Assembly: GCF_016756315.1 (NCBI RefSeq)
Contig: NZ_AP024235.1
Location: 1,488,001-1,552,000 of the forward strand
From: Alteromonas sp. KC3
GTDB lineage: Bacteria > Pseudomonadota > Gammaproteobacteria > Enterobacterales > Alteromonadaceae
Direction of reading: 5' to 3'
DNA: 64,000 nucleotides
Both the position numbers and the translations under genes were made by a program. Below the pieces are notes generated by a model. The model was not told where the DNA came from, searched no databases, and saw nothing but the letters and a program-made list of their open reading frames with translations. Positions 43,691-51,719 of this stretch are shown here, piece by piece; within the stretch, counting starts at the first letter, position 1, and every line of letters begins with the position of its first letter.

Positions 43691-44672
43691 ATGAAAGATA
43701 TCTCGTGGCGTTTGTCACATTAGGCCGGCAGCTTCTGCCACAAAACTTCGCAAAATCTGTCATCGCGTCCGGGCAGCCAACCGGACCGGAGAATAAAGTT
43801 TCAAAATTATTTGTTACTAGTTGCCAGTTTTGCGATGTCATACCAAGGCGTTTGAGTAAACTGTTCGTCAGCTTTGGAAAGGGGGATGCAACTTTCTTTG
43901 TCTGTCGCGCCAACGTATTTTTCAATAGTGCAACATAGTCATCTAACTTGAATGGAATATGAGATTTTTTGCCTTGTTGAATACAATCTTCAAATGGCAT
44001 CAAAAATTTGGGTGTTTTATTCACTCGTTGTGCATTTAACCGGTACTGAATACTCGTGTAGTTTGATGTAGTGAGAGAGTTTGCAATTTTGGCTCGGATT
44101 GGATTTAAGTCGACATATGCCATAACAGCAGCCAGTGCTTTTTCATCTAATATCGCTTGAGACCGAAAGCGTCTTTCCCAAAAATAGCCTTTACAATCAT
44201 CCTCTTTATTCGCTTTTCTAGCGATGTATTCGTTGAGCATCCGCATGAACCAGCTAATTGATTGAAGCCGGCTTCGGTATAGTGATGAAAGCCTTTGCAG
44301 CTCAGCGCACTCTTCGGGGGACAATTCACTCTCTGATCCACCTTCTAAATAATGTTGCACAAGCGGTGGACATTTATAGAACATTCGCCAGCGAAGAAGT
44401 ACCTCATCCATTGACCAACCCTCAGCTCTTCCTTTAGCGACATGAAGCACAACATGAATATGATTGTGCATAACAGCATAAGCACAAAGATCAATGGCGA
44501 AAGCTTGTGAGAGCTTGTGCAGCCTGTCTTGGATCCACTTTCTGCGATGTTCATAGTTTATCCCTGTATTATTATCCCTACCACAAAGGTACGACTGACG
44601 TACGCATCGTGAAATACAATGATAATAGGGGGTGACATCCGTATTGATTTGTTTGTAGCGAGGTAGAGGCAT
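43689..44672 (-). CDS. REP-associated Y1 transposase-like protein
   Basis: A 327-residue member of the Y1 (IS200-like, HUH) superfamily of the REP-associated kind. The start MPLPRYKQINTDVTPYYHC, SRCVRQSYLCG, the HUH motif in AVMHNHIHVVLHV and the WERRFRSQ and YVDLNPIRA segments are characteristic. Such proteins bind and cut short palindromic repeats and do not carry their own inverted ends. I take the ATG at 44672, preceded by AGGG; upstream ATGs add residues the family lacks. Three copies of the window's short repeat lie immediately upstream (44794-44930), which suggests this is the enzyme that spreads them (inference). Confidence 0.83.
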   Translation of the reverse strand: MPLPRYKQINTDVTPYYHCISRCVRQSYLCGRDNNTGINYEHRRKWIQDRLHKLSQAFAIDLCAYAVMHNHIHVVLHVAKGRAEGWSMDEVLLRWRMFYKCPPLVQHYLEGGSESELSPEECAELQRLSSLYRSRLQSISWFMRMLNEYIARKANKEDDCKGYFWERRFRSQAILDEKALAAVMAYVDLNPIRAKIANSLTTSNYTSIQYRLNAQRVNKTPKFLMPFEDCIQQGKKSHIPFKLDDYVALLKNTLARQTKKVASPFPKLTNSLLKRLGMTSQNWQLVTNNFETLFSGPVGCPDAMTDFAKFCGRSCRPNVTNATRYLS

Positions 44673-44789
44673 TTCCATATCCCTAATGTTTTTACGCATT
44701 ATGAGAAATTCACGCTTCTTTATAAGTGTCTATGAGGCCAGTTTTGGTACAGTTTTTTAAGATGAATGGTTTGGAACTAAATTGAACAG

Positions 44790-44930
44790 TGAACTAAAGT
44801 GGACAGTCACTTAAGTGCTCTGATGGACTGCTCGTAGTGAATGGTTTAGTAACTGCAAACAAGTGGGTGTCCACTTTGGTTAGCTTTATGCGGCGAATTT
44901 GTAAAGACATCGTGTGGGTGTCCAGTTTAT
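44790..44930. repeat. Short repeats upstream of the Y1 transposase-like gene
   Basis: Three copies in 140 bases: AAAGTGGACAGTCACTTAAG near 44796, inverted CAAGTGGGTGTCCACTTTGG near 44861, and a degenerate GTGGGTGTCCAGTTT near 44912. They lie between the transposase-like gene's start and the next minus-strand gene's end. Confidence 0.75.
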
Positions 44931-44941
44931 CAATCAAAGCC

Positions 44942-45127
44942 TTATACAAACACATCCACGCGTGAGCCTACTCGACCGTCTGAATTGCTCGATGCCTGCT
45001 GTGTAGGCTGAGTCTGATTGGCTTGATTTTCTTGCTCGTTGCGTTGCTCCACTTGCTGCTGAGGCGCACGCTGAGTTGTTTCAAGTACGGTTGATACTGG
45101 GCCTGAATTAACTGATGAAACATCCAT
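44942..45127 (-). CDS. Small Gln-rich hypothetical protein
   Basis: A 61-residue protein with no membrane segment, very rich in Gln, Asn, Ser and Thr in the middle, so probably disordered. The ends, MDVSS and GSRVDVFV, recall the small YjfB-type putative motility proteins, but the hydrophobic middle helix of that family is missing, so the similarity is weak. GGAG stands before the ATG. It follows the esterase gene on the same strand by 46 bases. I cannot assign a function. Confidence 0.55.
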   Translation of the reverse strand: MDVSSVNSGPVSTVLETTQRAPQQQVEQRNEQENQANQTQPTQQASSNSDGRVGSRVDVFV

Positions 45128-45173
45128 ACTAGACTCCGAATTATGTGAATCATTCTTTTATAAAATAGCACAT

Positions 45174-45830
45174 TTATTCATCATTGAGGATTAACTTTCT
45201 TAAGTGTCTGTCCATTAATTCTGCAATCATTGGTTGCGCCGTCGCATTTGGGTGAATCCCGTCACTTTGCATTAGCTCACTTTTCAATGCTATTTCCTCT
45301 AGGAAAAAAGGAATTTTCGTCACGCTTTGTGCGTCAGCCACTTGCGAAAAGCTCTTGGTAAACATTTGCGTATATCGCTTTCCATAATTTGAAGGAATTT
45401 GCATTTCTTGAAGAAAAACCTGCGCTTCGCTGCTTTTCGCTGTTTCAACTAATGACGTTAAATTGTCTCTAATTTTTTTAATGTTGTGGCCTTGTAAGCC
45501 GTCATTACCACCCAGTTCAATTAAAACATGCGTAGGATTGTGTTGCTCTAGAAGACGAGGGAACCTTGCTAGACCGCCATCGGTGGTTTCTCCGCTCACC
45601 GCAGCATTTACAATTTCAATCGGAATATTGTCGTCTTGCCACATTTTTTGTAACAAACTAACCCAACCCTCGCGTTGCTGTAATCCGTAAGCTGCGGATA
45701 GACTGTCACCTAATATAAGTAGGACAGCATTTTCGCTCTTCTCCTGGTTATCAGCTTGATCTGATAGCGCGTGAGAGGGTATTAAAAGAATGACTAAAAA
45801 TACGAACAAATTACGAAATCTAACAAACAC
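45174..45830 (-). CDS. tesA: TesA-like GDSL arylesterase/lysophospholipase
   Basis: A 218-residue periplasmic SGNH hydrolase. Catalytic Ser is in ILGDSLSAAYG, followed by the Gly block (NAAVSGETTDGG), Asn of the oxyanion hole in ELGGNDGLQG, and Asp/His in QSDGIHPNATAQ. A signal peptide (RNLFVFLVILLIPSHALS) follows the GTG start at 45830, with AAGGGG ten bases upstream. It is divergent from the ABC ATPase gene with 16 bases between starts, as in the E. coli tesA-ybbA locus. The extreme C-terminus is read through a short-repeat copy (AAGTGTCTGTCCATT at about 45199), encoding LMDRHLRKL. Confidence 0.92.
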   Translation of the reverse strand: MFVRFRNLFVFLVILLIPSHALSDQADNQEKSENAVLLILGDSLSAAYGLQQREGWVSLLQKMWQDDNIPIEIVNAAVSGETTDGGLARFPRLLEQHNPTHVLIELGGNDGLQGHNIKKIRDNLTSLVETAKSSEAQVFLQEMQIPSNYGKRYTQMFTKSFSQVADAQSVTKIPFFLEEIALKSELMQSDGIHPNATAQPMIAELMDRHLRKLILNDE

Positions 45831-45846
45831 GAATAGATGACCCCTT

Positions 45847-46548
45847 ATGATAAAAGCAAACTCTGTAACCAAAGTAGTTGATACGAGTGAAGGTTCACTG
45901 CAGATCCTTCGTCCAATTTCCTTCGAAGTCAAGTCTGGTGAGTCCGTTGCCATTATTGGTGCGTCCGGCTCAGGTAAATCAACCTTGTTAGGCTTGTTGG
46001 CGGGCTTGGACCAAGTTACAGAAGGTGAGATTTTTTTGGATGGTGAAGGGCTGCACAATATGGATGAGGAGCAGCGAGCTGTTCTACGCGGTAATAAAGT
46101 GGGTTTTATATTTCAAAGCTTCATGTTGGTTCAAAGCCTAACTGCACTTGAAAATGTCATGTTGCCTGCTGAAATAGCGGGGTTAGATAATCCCAAAGCG
46201 CTGGCCAATGAAATCTTAGAACAAGTTGGTTTGCAACACAGAGCGCACCACTTTCCCAACCAGTTATCTGGTGGTGAGCAACAACGTGTAGCGATTGCGA
46301 GAGCGTTTATTACATCGCCTAAAATTTTGTTTGCTGACGAGCCAACAGGCAACCTTGATGCTAAGAACAGTGAAAAAATAGAGTCACTTTTGTTTAAAAT
46401 GAATAGAGAAAAAGGCACTACTTTAGTACTTGTTACACATGATAATACGTTGGCAGAGCATTGCGACAGACAGTTAACAATGAGTGCGGGTGAACTCGTT
46501 GAAACTACCGCTGCTAAAGAGCAAAACGATGCGAAAGAGGCGGTATAA
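45847..46548 (+). CDS. YbbA-like ABC transporter ATPase
   Basis: A 233-residue ATPase of the LolD/MacB type: Walker A GASGSGKST, signature LSGGEQQR, Walker B ILFADEPTGNLD and switch His in LVTHD. It is followed directly (no gap) by a large FtsX-type permease gene, matching E. coli ybbA-ybbP beside tesA. No ribosome binding site is evident; the start lies 16 bases from the divergent esterase start. Such pairs move lipophilic or protein substrates using ATP from the cytoplasm; the substrate here is unknown. Confidence 0.9.
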   Translation: MIKANSVTKVVDTSEGSLQILRPISFEVKSGESVAIIGASGSGKSTLLGLLAGLDQVTEGEIFLDGEGLHNMDEEQRAVLRGNKVGFIFQSFMLVQSLTALENVMLPAEIAGLDNPKALANEILEQVGLQHRAHHFPNQLSGGEQQRVAIARAFITSPKILFADEPTGNLDAKNSEKIESLLFKMNREKGTTLVLVTHDNTLAEHCDRQLTMSAGELVETTAAKEQNDAKEAV

Positions 46549-49071
46549 ATGTCAACTTCGTTCAATTTAGCGTGGCGATTGTTTCGCCATGAAGCCAGAC
46601 GCGGCGAGCTCACAATCATTCTACTTGCTATTGTATTGTCTGTAGCGGCAGTACTCTCGTTATCATTGTTTAGCGAACGACTTCAAGGAGCCCTGAAATC
46701 GCGCTCAGCCGCCTTTATTGCCGCTGATGCACAGTTGCGCTCGGATGATCCTATAGACGAATCTTGGTTGCTACAAGCGCAAGAGGAGGGATTAACAACA
46801 GCTAAACAAGTGACTACGCGCTCAATGGTATTTAGCGGTGACGAAATGTCACTTGTCGATCTTCGAGCCGTGAATGACGGCTATCCTCTAAAAGGGGCGG
46901 TAAGCATTACCGATAAGCCTTTTGGTGAAAAGCAGGAAACCAATGCTTTACCCCAGCCAGGTGAAGCTTGGGTGCAATCGAGGTTGTTTCAAACGCTAGG
47001 AATCACGGTGGGCGATGAGATAGAGATTGGCGAAGGTGTCTTCACGGTGACGCGCGTTTTGGTAGATATTCCAGATGCTGGGTTTAGCATTTTTAACACA
47101 GACCCTATTGTTCTGATGAATATAAGTGACCTCAATAAAACGGCTGTTACAGGCCCTGGCAGTAGGGTTCGTTATGTGGGGTACTTTGCTGGCGAGCCGA
47201 GTCAATTGGAGAGTTTCAGCGACTGGCTATTGCCCAATCTTAATGACGACTTGCATTCATGGCGAACTGTTGCAGATGATGAGTCTGCAATTGGACGCTC
47301 TGTAGCAAGCGCTGAACGTTATTTCCTGCTCGCAAGTCTATTGGCAATTGTACTTGCAGCAGTATCGATAGCTGTCGCGGCACAACGTTATGCACAACGA
47401 CATTTCGATCCAGTGGCCATTATGAAAACCTTGGGTGCTACCAGCAGAACGATTCGTAAAATTTACCTCATTCAAATTTTGTTAATCACAGCACTGGGGA
47501 TTTTTATTGGTCTTATTGTCGGGTTTATTGGCCAACAAGTAGTGGTCATGTTTGTTGCTGATAAAGTAGATGTATCTCTTAATGTTTGGCATTGGCGTCC
47601 GGTGATTATATCCGTTGCTACTGGGGCGACGTGCGCACTGCTGTTTTCTCTGTATCCACTACTTCAGTTATTCTCGGTACCCCCGCTTCGGGTACTAAGA
47701 AAAGACATTAGTGCCAATCTGCGTTCTCGTAGCATTCAGTTTATTGCCTCTGGCGGAGCGATTTTCTCGTTAATGTGGATGTATAGTCAGGACCTTAAGA
47801 TAAGTGCGATTTTGTTCTTGTCGGGCACTGTGCTTGTTGCAAGCTTATTACTGGCTACTTATGGGTTAATTGCTATTGGCCGACGTTTAGGTAGTGGCAG
47901 AATGGGCCCTTGGCAGCTAGCGTGGGCGCGGATCAAGCGAAGAGCTATGGACAATAGTGTACAACTCATTAGCTTCTCGATAACAATCATGCTGTTGTTG
48001 GTAGTGCTCGTTATGCGCAATGATATGGTGTCGCAGTGGCGTTCACAGTTGCCCGAAGGGACACCCAACTACTTTCTTATCAACATAACACCAGATATTC
48101 AACCCGAATTGGACAGACACTTTGAAGAGAATGGCATTCAAATAGAAGAGTTCTACCCTGTTATTAGAGGTCGGTTTGTAGCTGTTAACGAGGAAGGCGT
48201 AAACACAGAGGTATCAAAGGAAGATGAATCTAACAGGGAAGGGCGTCGCGGGCTAGGCAGAGAAGCGAATTTAACGTGGAGTAACACGTTACAAAAAGAA
48301 AATAAGGTAGTGGAAGGCACTTGGCATGGTAATGGGGTTTCGAGTATCGATGATGGCGTTTATCCTGTATCAGTTGAGCAAGAAGTGGCGATGCGTTTAG
48401 ACATCAAAATGGGTGATAAGTTAACTTTTAATGTGGGAAGTGAAATAGTCGAAACCCAAGTGACCAGTATCAGGGAAGTAAATTGGCAGACGATGCAACC
48501 TAACTTTTTCTTTGTCATCCATCCTGATGCAATGGCTTCGTTCCGACCTACTTATATTACTAGTTTTTATCTACCCACCGAGAGAAAATCACAACTCACT
48601 GAGCTATTAAAGCCCTTTGCTTCAATAACGATGTTTGATGTGGATGCTCGCATAAATCAGCTGCGCGAGATAGTAGATCAAGTATCAGTAGCGGTTGAAT
48701 TTATACTGGTGCTAGTACTGATGGCTGGGAGCTTAGTATTGATAGCCCAAGTGCAAGCCAGTATGGATGAGCGTAGGCAGGAAATTGCAATATTAAGGAC
48801 ATTGGGCGCGAAAGGCGGCCTTATCCGTAAAAGTGTAATTTTTGAATTCGTAATTATAGGGACAGTCGCTGGATTCATGGCGGCATTGGCTAATGAGTTA
48901 AGTCTTTACTTGCTTCAAACATCAGTTTTTCAAATGGATGGCAGTCTGCATTTCGAATATTGGGCTGTAGCGCCTACAGTAGGTGCTGTTGTAGTTGGCA
49001 TTCTTGGGGCCTTTGGTTGCTGGCGCTTGCTAACGCTAAATACGAGCCAAATGTTGAGAAAAATGGTGTGA
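46549..49071 (+). CDS. YbbP-like FtsX-domain permease
   Basis: An 840-residue membrane protein with two FtsX-type modules. Helices occur near the N-terminus (about 22-42), at about 260-285, 315-345 and 360-380, and again in 400-500 and 725-830; long periplasmic domains follow the first helix (about 45-250) and the middle (about 505-700). The conserved cytoplasmic elbow appears twice, as MKTLGATSRTIRKIYLIQ and RTLGAKGGLIRKS. It pairs with the adjacent ATPase. A copy of the short repeat (about 48111) encodes LDRHFEE within the second periplasmic domain. The ATPase stop and this ATG are adjacent. Confidence 0.88.
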   Translation: MSTSFNLAWRLFRHEARRGELTIILLAIVLSVAAVLSLSLFSERLQGALKSRSAAFIAADAQLRSDDPIDESWLLQAQEEGLTTAKQVTTRSMVFSGDEMSLVDLRAVNDGYPLKGAVSITDKPFGEKQETNALPQPGEAWVQSRLFQTLGITVGDEIEIGEGVFTVTRVLVDIPDAGFSIFNTDPIVLMNISDLNKTAVTGPGSRVRYVGYFAGEPSQLESFSDWLLPNLNDDLHSWRTVADDESAIGRSVASAERYFLLASLLAIVLAAVSIAVAAQRYAQRHFDPVAIMKTLGATSRTIRKIYLIQILLITALGIFIGLIVGFIGQQVVVMFVADKVDVSLNVWHWRPVIISVATGATCALLFSLYPLLQLFSVPPLRVLRKDISANLRSRSIQFIASGGAIFSLMWMYSQDLKISAILFLSGTVLVASLLLATYGLIAIGRRLGSGRMGPWQLAWARIKRRAMDNSVQLISFSITIMLLLVVLVMRNDMVSQWRSQLPEGTPNYFLINITPDIQPELDRHFEENGIQIEEFYPVIRGRFVAVNEEGVNTEVSKEDESNREGRRGLGREANLTWSNTLQKENKVVEGTWHGNGVSSIDDGVYPVSVEQEVAMRLDIKMGDKLTFNVGSEIVETQVTSIREVNWQTMQPNFFFVIHPDAMASFRPTYITSFYLPTERKSQLTELLKPFASITMFDVDARINQLREIVDQVSVAVEFILVLVLMAGSLVLIAQVQASMDERRQEIAILRTLGAKGGLIRKSVIFEFVIIGTVAGFMAALANELSLYLLQTSVFQMDGSLHFEYWAVAPTVGAVVVGILGAFGCWRLLTLNTSQMLRKMV

Positions 49072-49087
49072 TTTAGAGCAAAAGAAA

Positions 49088-49154
49088 GTGGACAGTCACT
49101 CATATAAAAAGTGTCTGTCCATTAACGGCATTAACGGCATTAACGGATTAACGA
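49088..49154. repeat. Repeat hairpin and nine-base tandem repeat between convergent genes
   Basis: GGACAGTCACT (49090-49100) and AGTGTCTGTCC (49110-49120) are an inverted pair of short repeats with one mismatch. Immediately to the right, ATTAACGGC is repeated in tandem (49121-49129, 49130-49138, then shortened copies to 49154). The hairpin may terminate both converging genes. Confidence 0.75.
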
Positions 49155-49192
49155 ATGCATTAGAACTTTGCAGCTAACGAAATCTAATCAGC

Positions 49193-50086
49193 TCATCGAT
49201 TAATGTCGTTAAGTGCCATTTCTAAAGTAGGGTATTCAAAAGTAAACCCAGCGTTAGTTAAATTTTGAGGTATAACGCGTTGACCTTCCAGAATCATTGT
49301 TGATGATTCTCCCATCGCAATTTTCATAATGAAGGCAGGGACAGTGAATAAGCATGGGCGATTAAGCGATGCTGCGAGTTGCTTTGAGAATGTAATATTT
49401 GCAACTGGCTCTGGTGCAGTTACGTTAAAAGGACCGCTACAATTCTTGTTTTCAAGCAAGAATGCGATGGCTCTTATCATGTCTTGAAGGTGGATCCATG
49501 ACAGATATTGATCCCCTGAGCCCAGTTTTCCGCCCACACCCAATTTGAAAGGTAGCGCCATTTTACTTAAGGCCCCACCGTTTCTAGAGAGTACAACACC
49601 GGTGCGCAATAAAACGACACGAGTTGATTCACTTATCGCGCCCTGAGCAATTGACTCCCATTTATTGCATAGTTGATGGGTGAATTCATCGTGAGGGCTG
49701 GAGTCTTCAGTCAATACTTTATCATTTTGATTCCCATAAAAACCAATCGCTGACCCCGAAATAAAGGTTTTTGGAGGCTGCTTAGTATCGTTGATTTTAG
49801 CGACGAGTTGTGAAGTGATTGACCATCGACTTTCGCAAATCACTTTCTTTTGAGTGTCTGTCCATCGTTTGTCGGCTATTGGTTCACCCGCTAAATTAAT
49901 CACCGCATCAAACGCCGAAATATCCTCAATTTTTGAAACAGCGTTTACTACAGCAATGTCTTCTCCCAACTTTGCCTTTGCTTTACTTGTGTCCCGCGAT
50001 ACAACTGTAAACGTATGCTGGTTTCGATATTGGCTGATGAATTCACTGCCTATAAGGCCTGTTCCACCGGTAATGAGAATATTCAT
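49193..50086 (-). CDS. TIGR01777-type NAD-dependent epimerase, YfcH-like
   Basis: A 297-residue extended short-chain dehydrogenase-like protein. NAD-binding ITGGTGLIGSEFI at the N-terminus and the conserved INLAGEPIADKRWTD, FISGSAIGFYG and NPFNVTAPEP-type segments mark the YfcH/TIGR01777 group; the fold ends with a DUF1731-like C-terminal part. The substrate is unknown. It is 11 bases downstream of folX on the same strand, a pairing also seen in E. coli (folX-yfcH). Confidence 0.9.
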   Translation of the reverse strand: MNILITGGTGLIGSEFISQYRNQHTFTVVSRDTSKAKAKLGEDIAVVNAVSKIEDISAFDAVINLAGEPIADKRWTDTQKKVICESRWSITSQLVAKINDTKQPPKTFISGSAIGFYGNQNDKVLTEDSSPHDEFTHQLCNKWESIAQGAISESTRVVLLRTGVVLSRNGGALSKMALPFKLGVGGKLGSGDQYLSWIHLQDMIRAIAFLLENKNCSGPFNVTAPEPVANITFSKQLAASLNRPCLFTVPAFIMKIAMGESSTMILEGQRVIPQNLTNAGFTFEYPTLEMALNDINR

Positions 50087-50097
50087 GGAACTCTCCG

Positions 50098-50466
50098 CTA
50101 CGCTGACTTGTTACACGAAAGCGTAAGTGATACCGAGTCAGAGAATCTGAGCGCGTGGGGTTTGTCTACTTCTACTTCTGCATAGCGCACCGACGAATGC
50201 TCTGCGGCAATGCTAAGTACATCGGCGGTGAGTTTTTCTAACAAAGAGAATCGATTATCCTCGACTAATTTTATAATCGCCTTGGTGATCGTTTTGTAGT
50301 TTAGTGCATCGCTCATATCGTCAGTATTAGTAGCTTTCTCAGCGTCGTAGTCGATTTTTACGTTAACCACTACATCTTGCTTGTTTTTGATTTCATCTTC
50401 GTTGATGCCGATATACGTTCGAAGTCTGAGGTTTTTAATTTTTATTGTGGCGAGGTTGAAATTCAT
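50098..50466 (-). CDS. folX: Dihydroneopterin triphosphate 2'-epimerase FolX
   Basis: A 122-residue tunnelling-fold pterin enzyme. [48 protein letters not shown] and [20 protein letters not shown] align closely with E. coli FolX, better than with dihydroneopterin aldolase FolB; the family epimerises dihydroneopterin triphosphate or monapterin-type pterins. It precedes the YfcH-like gene by 11 bases, its usual neighbour. The ATG lies 73 bases from the divergent AI-2E family gene. Confidence 0.9.
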   Translation of the reverse strand: MNFNLATIKIKNLRLRTYIGINEDEIKNKQDVVVNVKIDYDAEKATNTDDMSDALNYKTITKAIIKLVEDNRFSLLEKLTADVLSIAAEHSSVRYAEVEVDKPHALRFSDSVSLTLSCNKSA

Positions 50467-50539
50467 TACAGTCTCTTGTTTGTAGTTAGTTATAAGTCGT
50501 TGTAAAGTATTGTCGTTTCAGTCAGGAATGTAGCACAAA

Positions 50540-51580
50540 ATGTCAGTGGAACTACGATCACCAACCGCAAAAATTCTTATTGTACTTGCTTGCCTCGTGG
50601 TTGTAATGGCAGGCATTAAGGCAGCCAGTACGATTATGGTGCCTTTCTTTCTATCTATATTTATCGCTATAGCGTGCAGTCCAATTATTCACTGGACTTC
50701 TAGATTTGGCGTGCCTAAATGGTTATCTATCACCTTTGTTATACTGATAATTGTTGTGTTCGGATTTCTTTTGGCCGGTCTCGTTGGCCAGTCAATGACA
50801 GAGTTTAGAGAAAATCTGCCTCAATACAGAAGTAAATTGGATTCTGAGTTTGCATGGGTTGTGTCTAAACTGGCTGAATACAATATTCATATAAACCGCG
50901 AGTTGATCGCTTCTCACCTAGATCCTGCTACGGCAATGTCGGTTGCTACCAATTTCATAAGCGGTATGGGCGGTGTGTTGTCTAATCTATTCTTGATTCT
51001 TCTAACCGTTATCTTCATGCTTTTTGAAGCGGATAGTATTCCTCGCAGATTGCATATTGCGTTGGCTGACCCCGGTATGAAGCTAAAACACATCGACCGA
51101 TTCATCCGCTCCGTTAACAGTTATCTCGCAATAAAAACAGTCGTGAGTCTAGGTACTGGACTTATTATCGGCTTGTGGCTTTACATAATGGGTGTGGACC
51201 ATTTTATGCTGTGGGCTGTACTTGCGTTTATGCTTAATTTTATTCCGAATATTGGTTCTATTATTGCCGCAGTACCTGCGGTGCTAATCGCCTTTGTTCA
51301 GCTTGGTCCAGCGCAGGCAGGGTTTGCTGCTTTGGGCTTTGTATTAGTGAACACCATCATGGGTAATATGGTCGAACCTCGGTTGATGGGGAAAGGAATG
51401 GGGCTATCTACGCTTGTCGTGTTCCTATCTTTGATCTTTTGGGGGTGGCTGCTGGGTACTGTTGGAATGCTTCTTTCTGTCCCTTTAACTATGGTTGTAA
51501 AAATAGCCTTAGAATCGAGAGAAGAGAGTAAATGGCTTGCAGTGTTGCTATCAAGTGAAGGTGATAAGAAGGCGGCATAA
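50540..51580 (+). CDS. AI-2E family transporter (PerM/TqsA type)
   Basis: A 346-residue inner-membrane protein with about eight helices in the family layout: two early helices (about 12-75), a periplasmic-facing domain (about 80-150), then HFMLWAVLAFMLNFIPNIGSIIAAVPAV and a C-terminal group including NTIMGNMVEPRLMGKGMGLS. The NFIPNIGS and VEPRLMG strings are family signatures. Members export autoinducer-2 or act as sodium/proton antiporters; which applies here is unknown. No ribosome binding site is obvious beyond AGG a few bases away. Confidence 0.88.
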   Translation: MSVELRSPTAKILIVLACLVVVMAGIKAASTIMVPFFLSIFIAIACSPIIHWTSRFGVPKWLSITFVILIIVVFGFLLAGLVGQSMTEFRENLPQYRSKLDSEFAWVVSKLAEYNIHINRELIASHLDPATAMSVATNFISGMGGVLSNLFLILLTVIFMLFEADSIPRRLHIALADPGMKLKHIDRFIRSVNSYLAIKTVVSLGTGLIIGLWLYIMGVDHFMLWAVLAFMLNFIPNIGSIIAAVPAVLIAFVQLGPAQAGFAALGFVLVNTIMGNMVEPRLMGKGMGLSTLVVFLSLIFWGWLLGTVGMLLSVPLTMVVKIALESREESKWLAVLLSSEGDKKAA

Positions 51581-51599
51581 CTCGTTTTTTATGGGTGTT

Positions 51600-51712
51600 T
51601 GTGAAAACGGACACACACTTAATGCTACCTATAGCAAAACATCTTTTTGAGAAAACAATAATGGACAGCCACAAAAAAATCACGAAAAAGTATCTGTCCA
51701 CTTTATTAGAAG
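51600..51712. repeat. Short repeats between convergent genes
   Basis: Between the AI-2E gene and the histidine kinase gene: AACGGACACACACTTAATG near 51606, AATGGACAGCCAC near 51659 and the inverted AAAGTATCTGTCCACTTT near 51686. They again sit in a convergent 3' region. Confidence 0.7.
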
Positions 51713-51719
51713 TCGAGAA

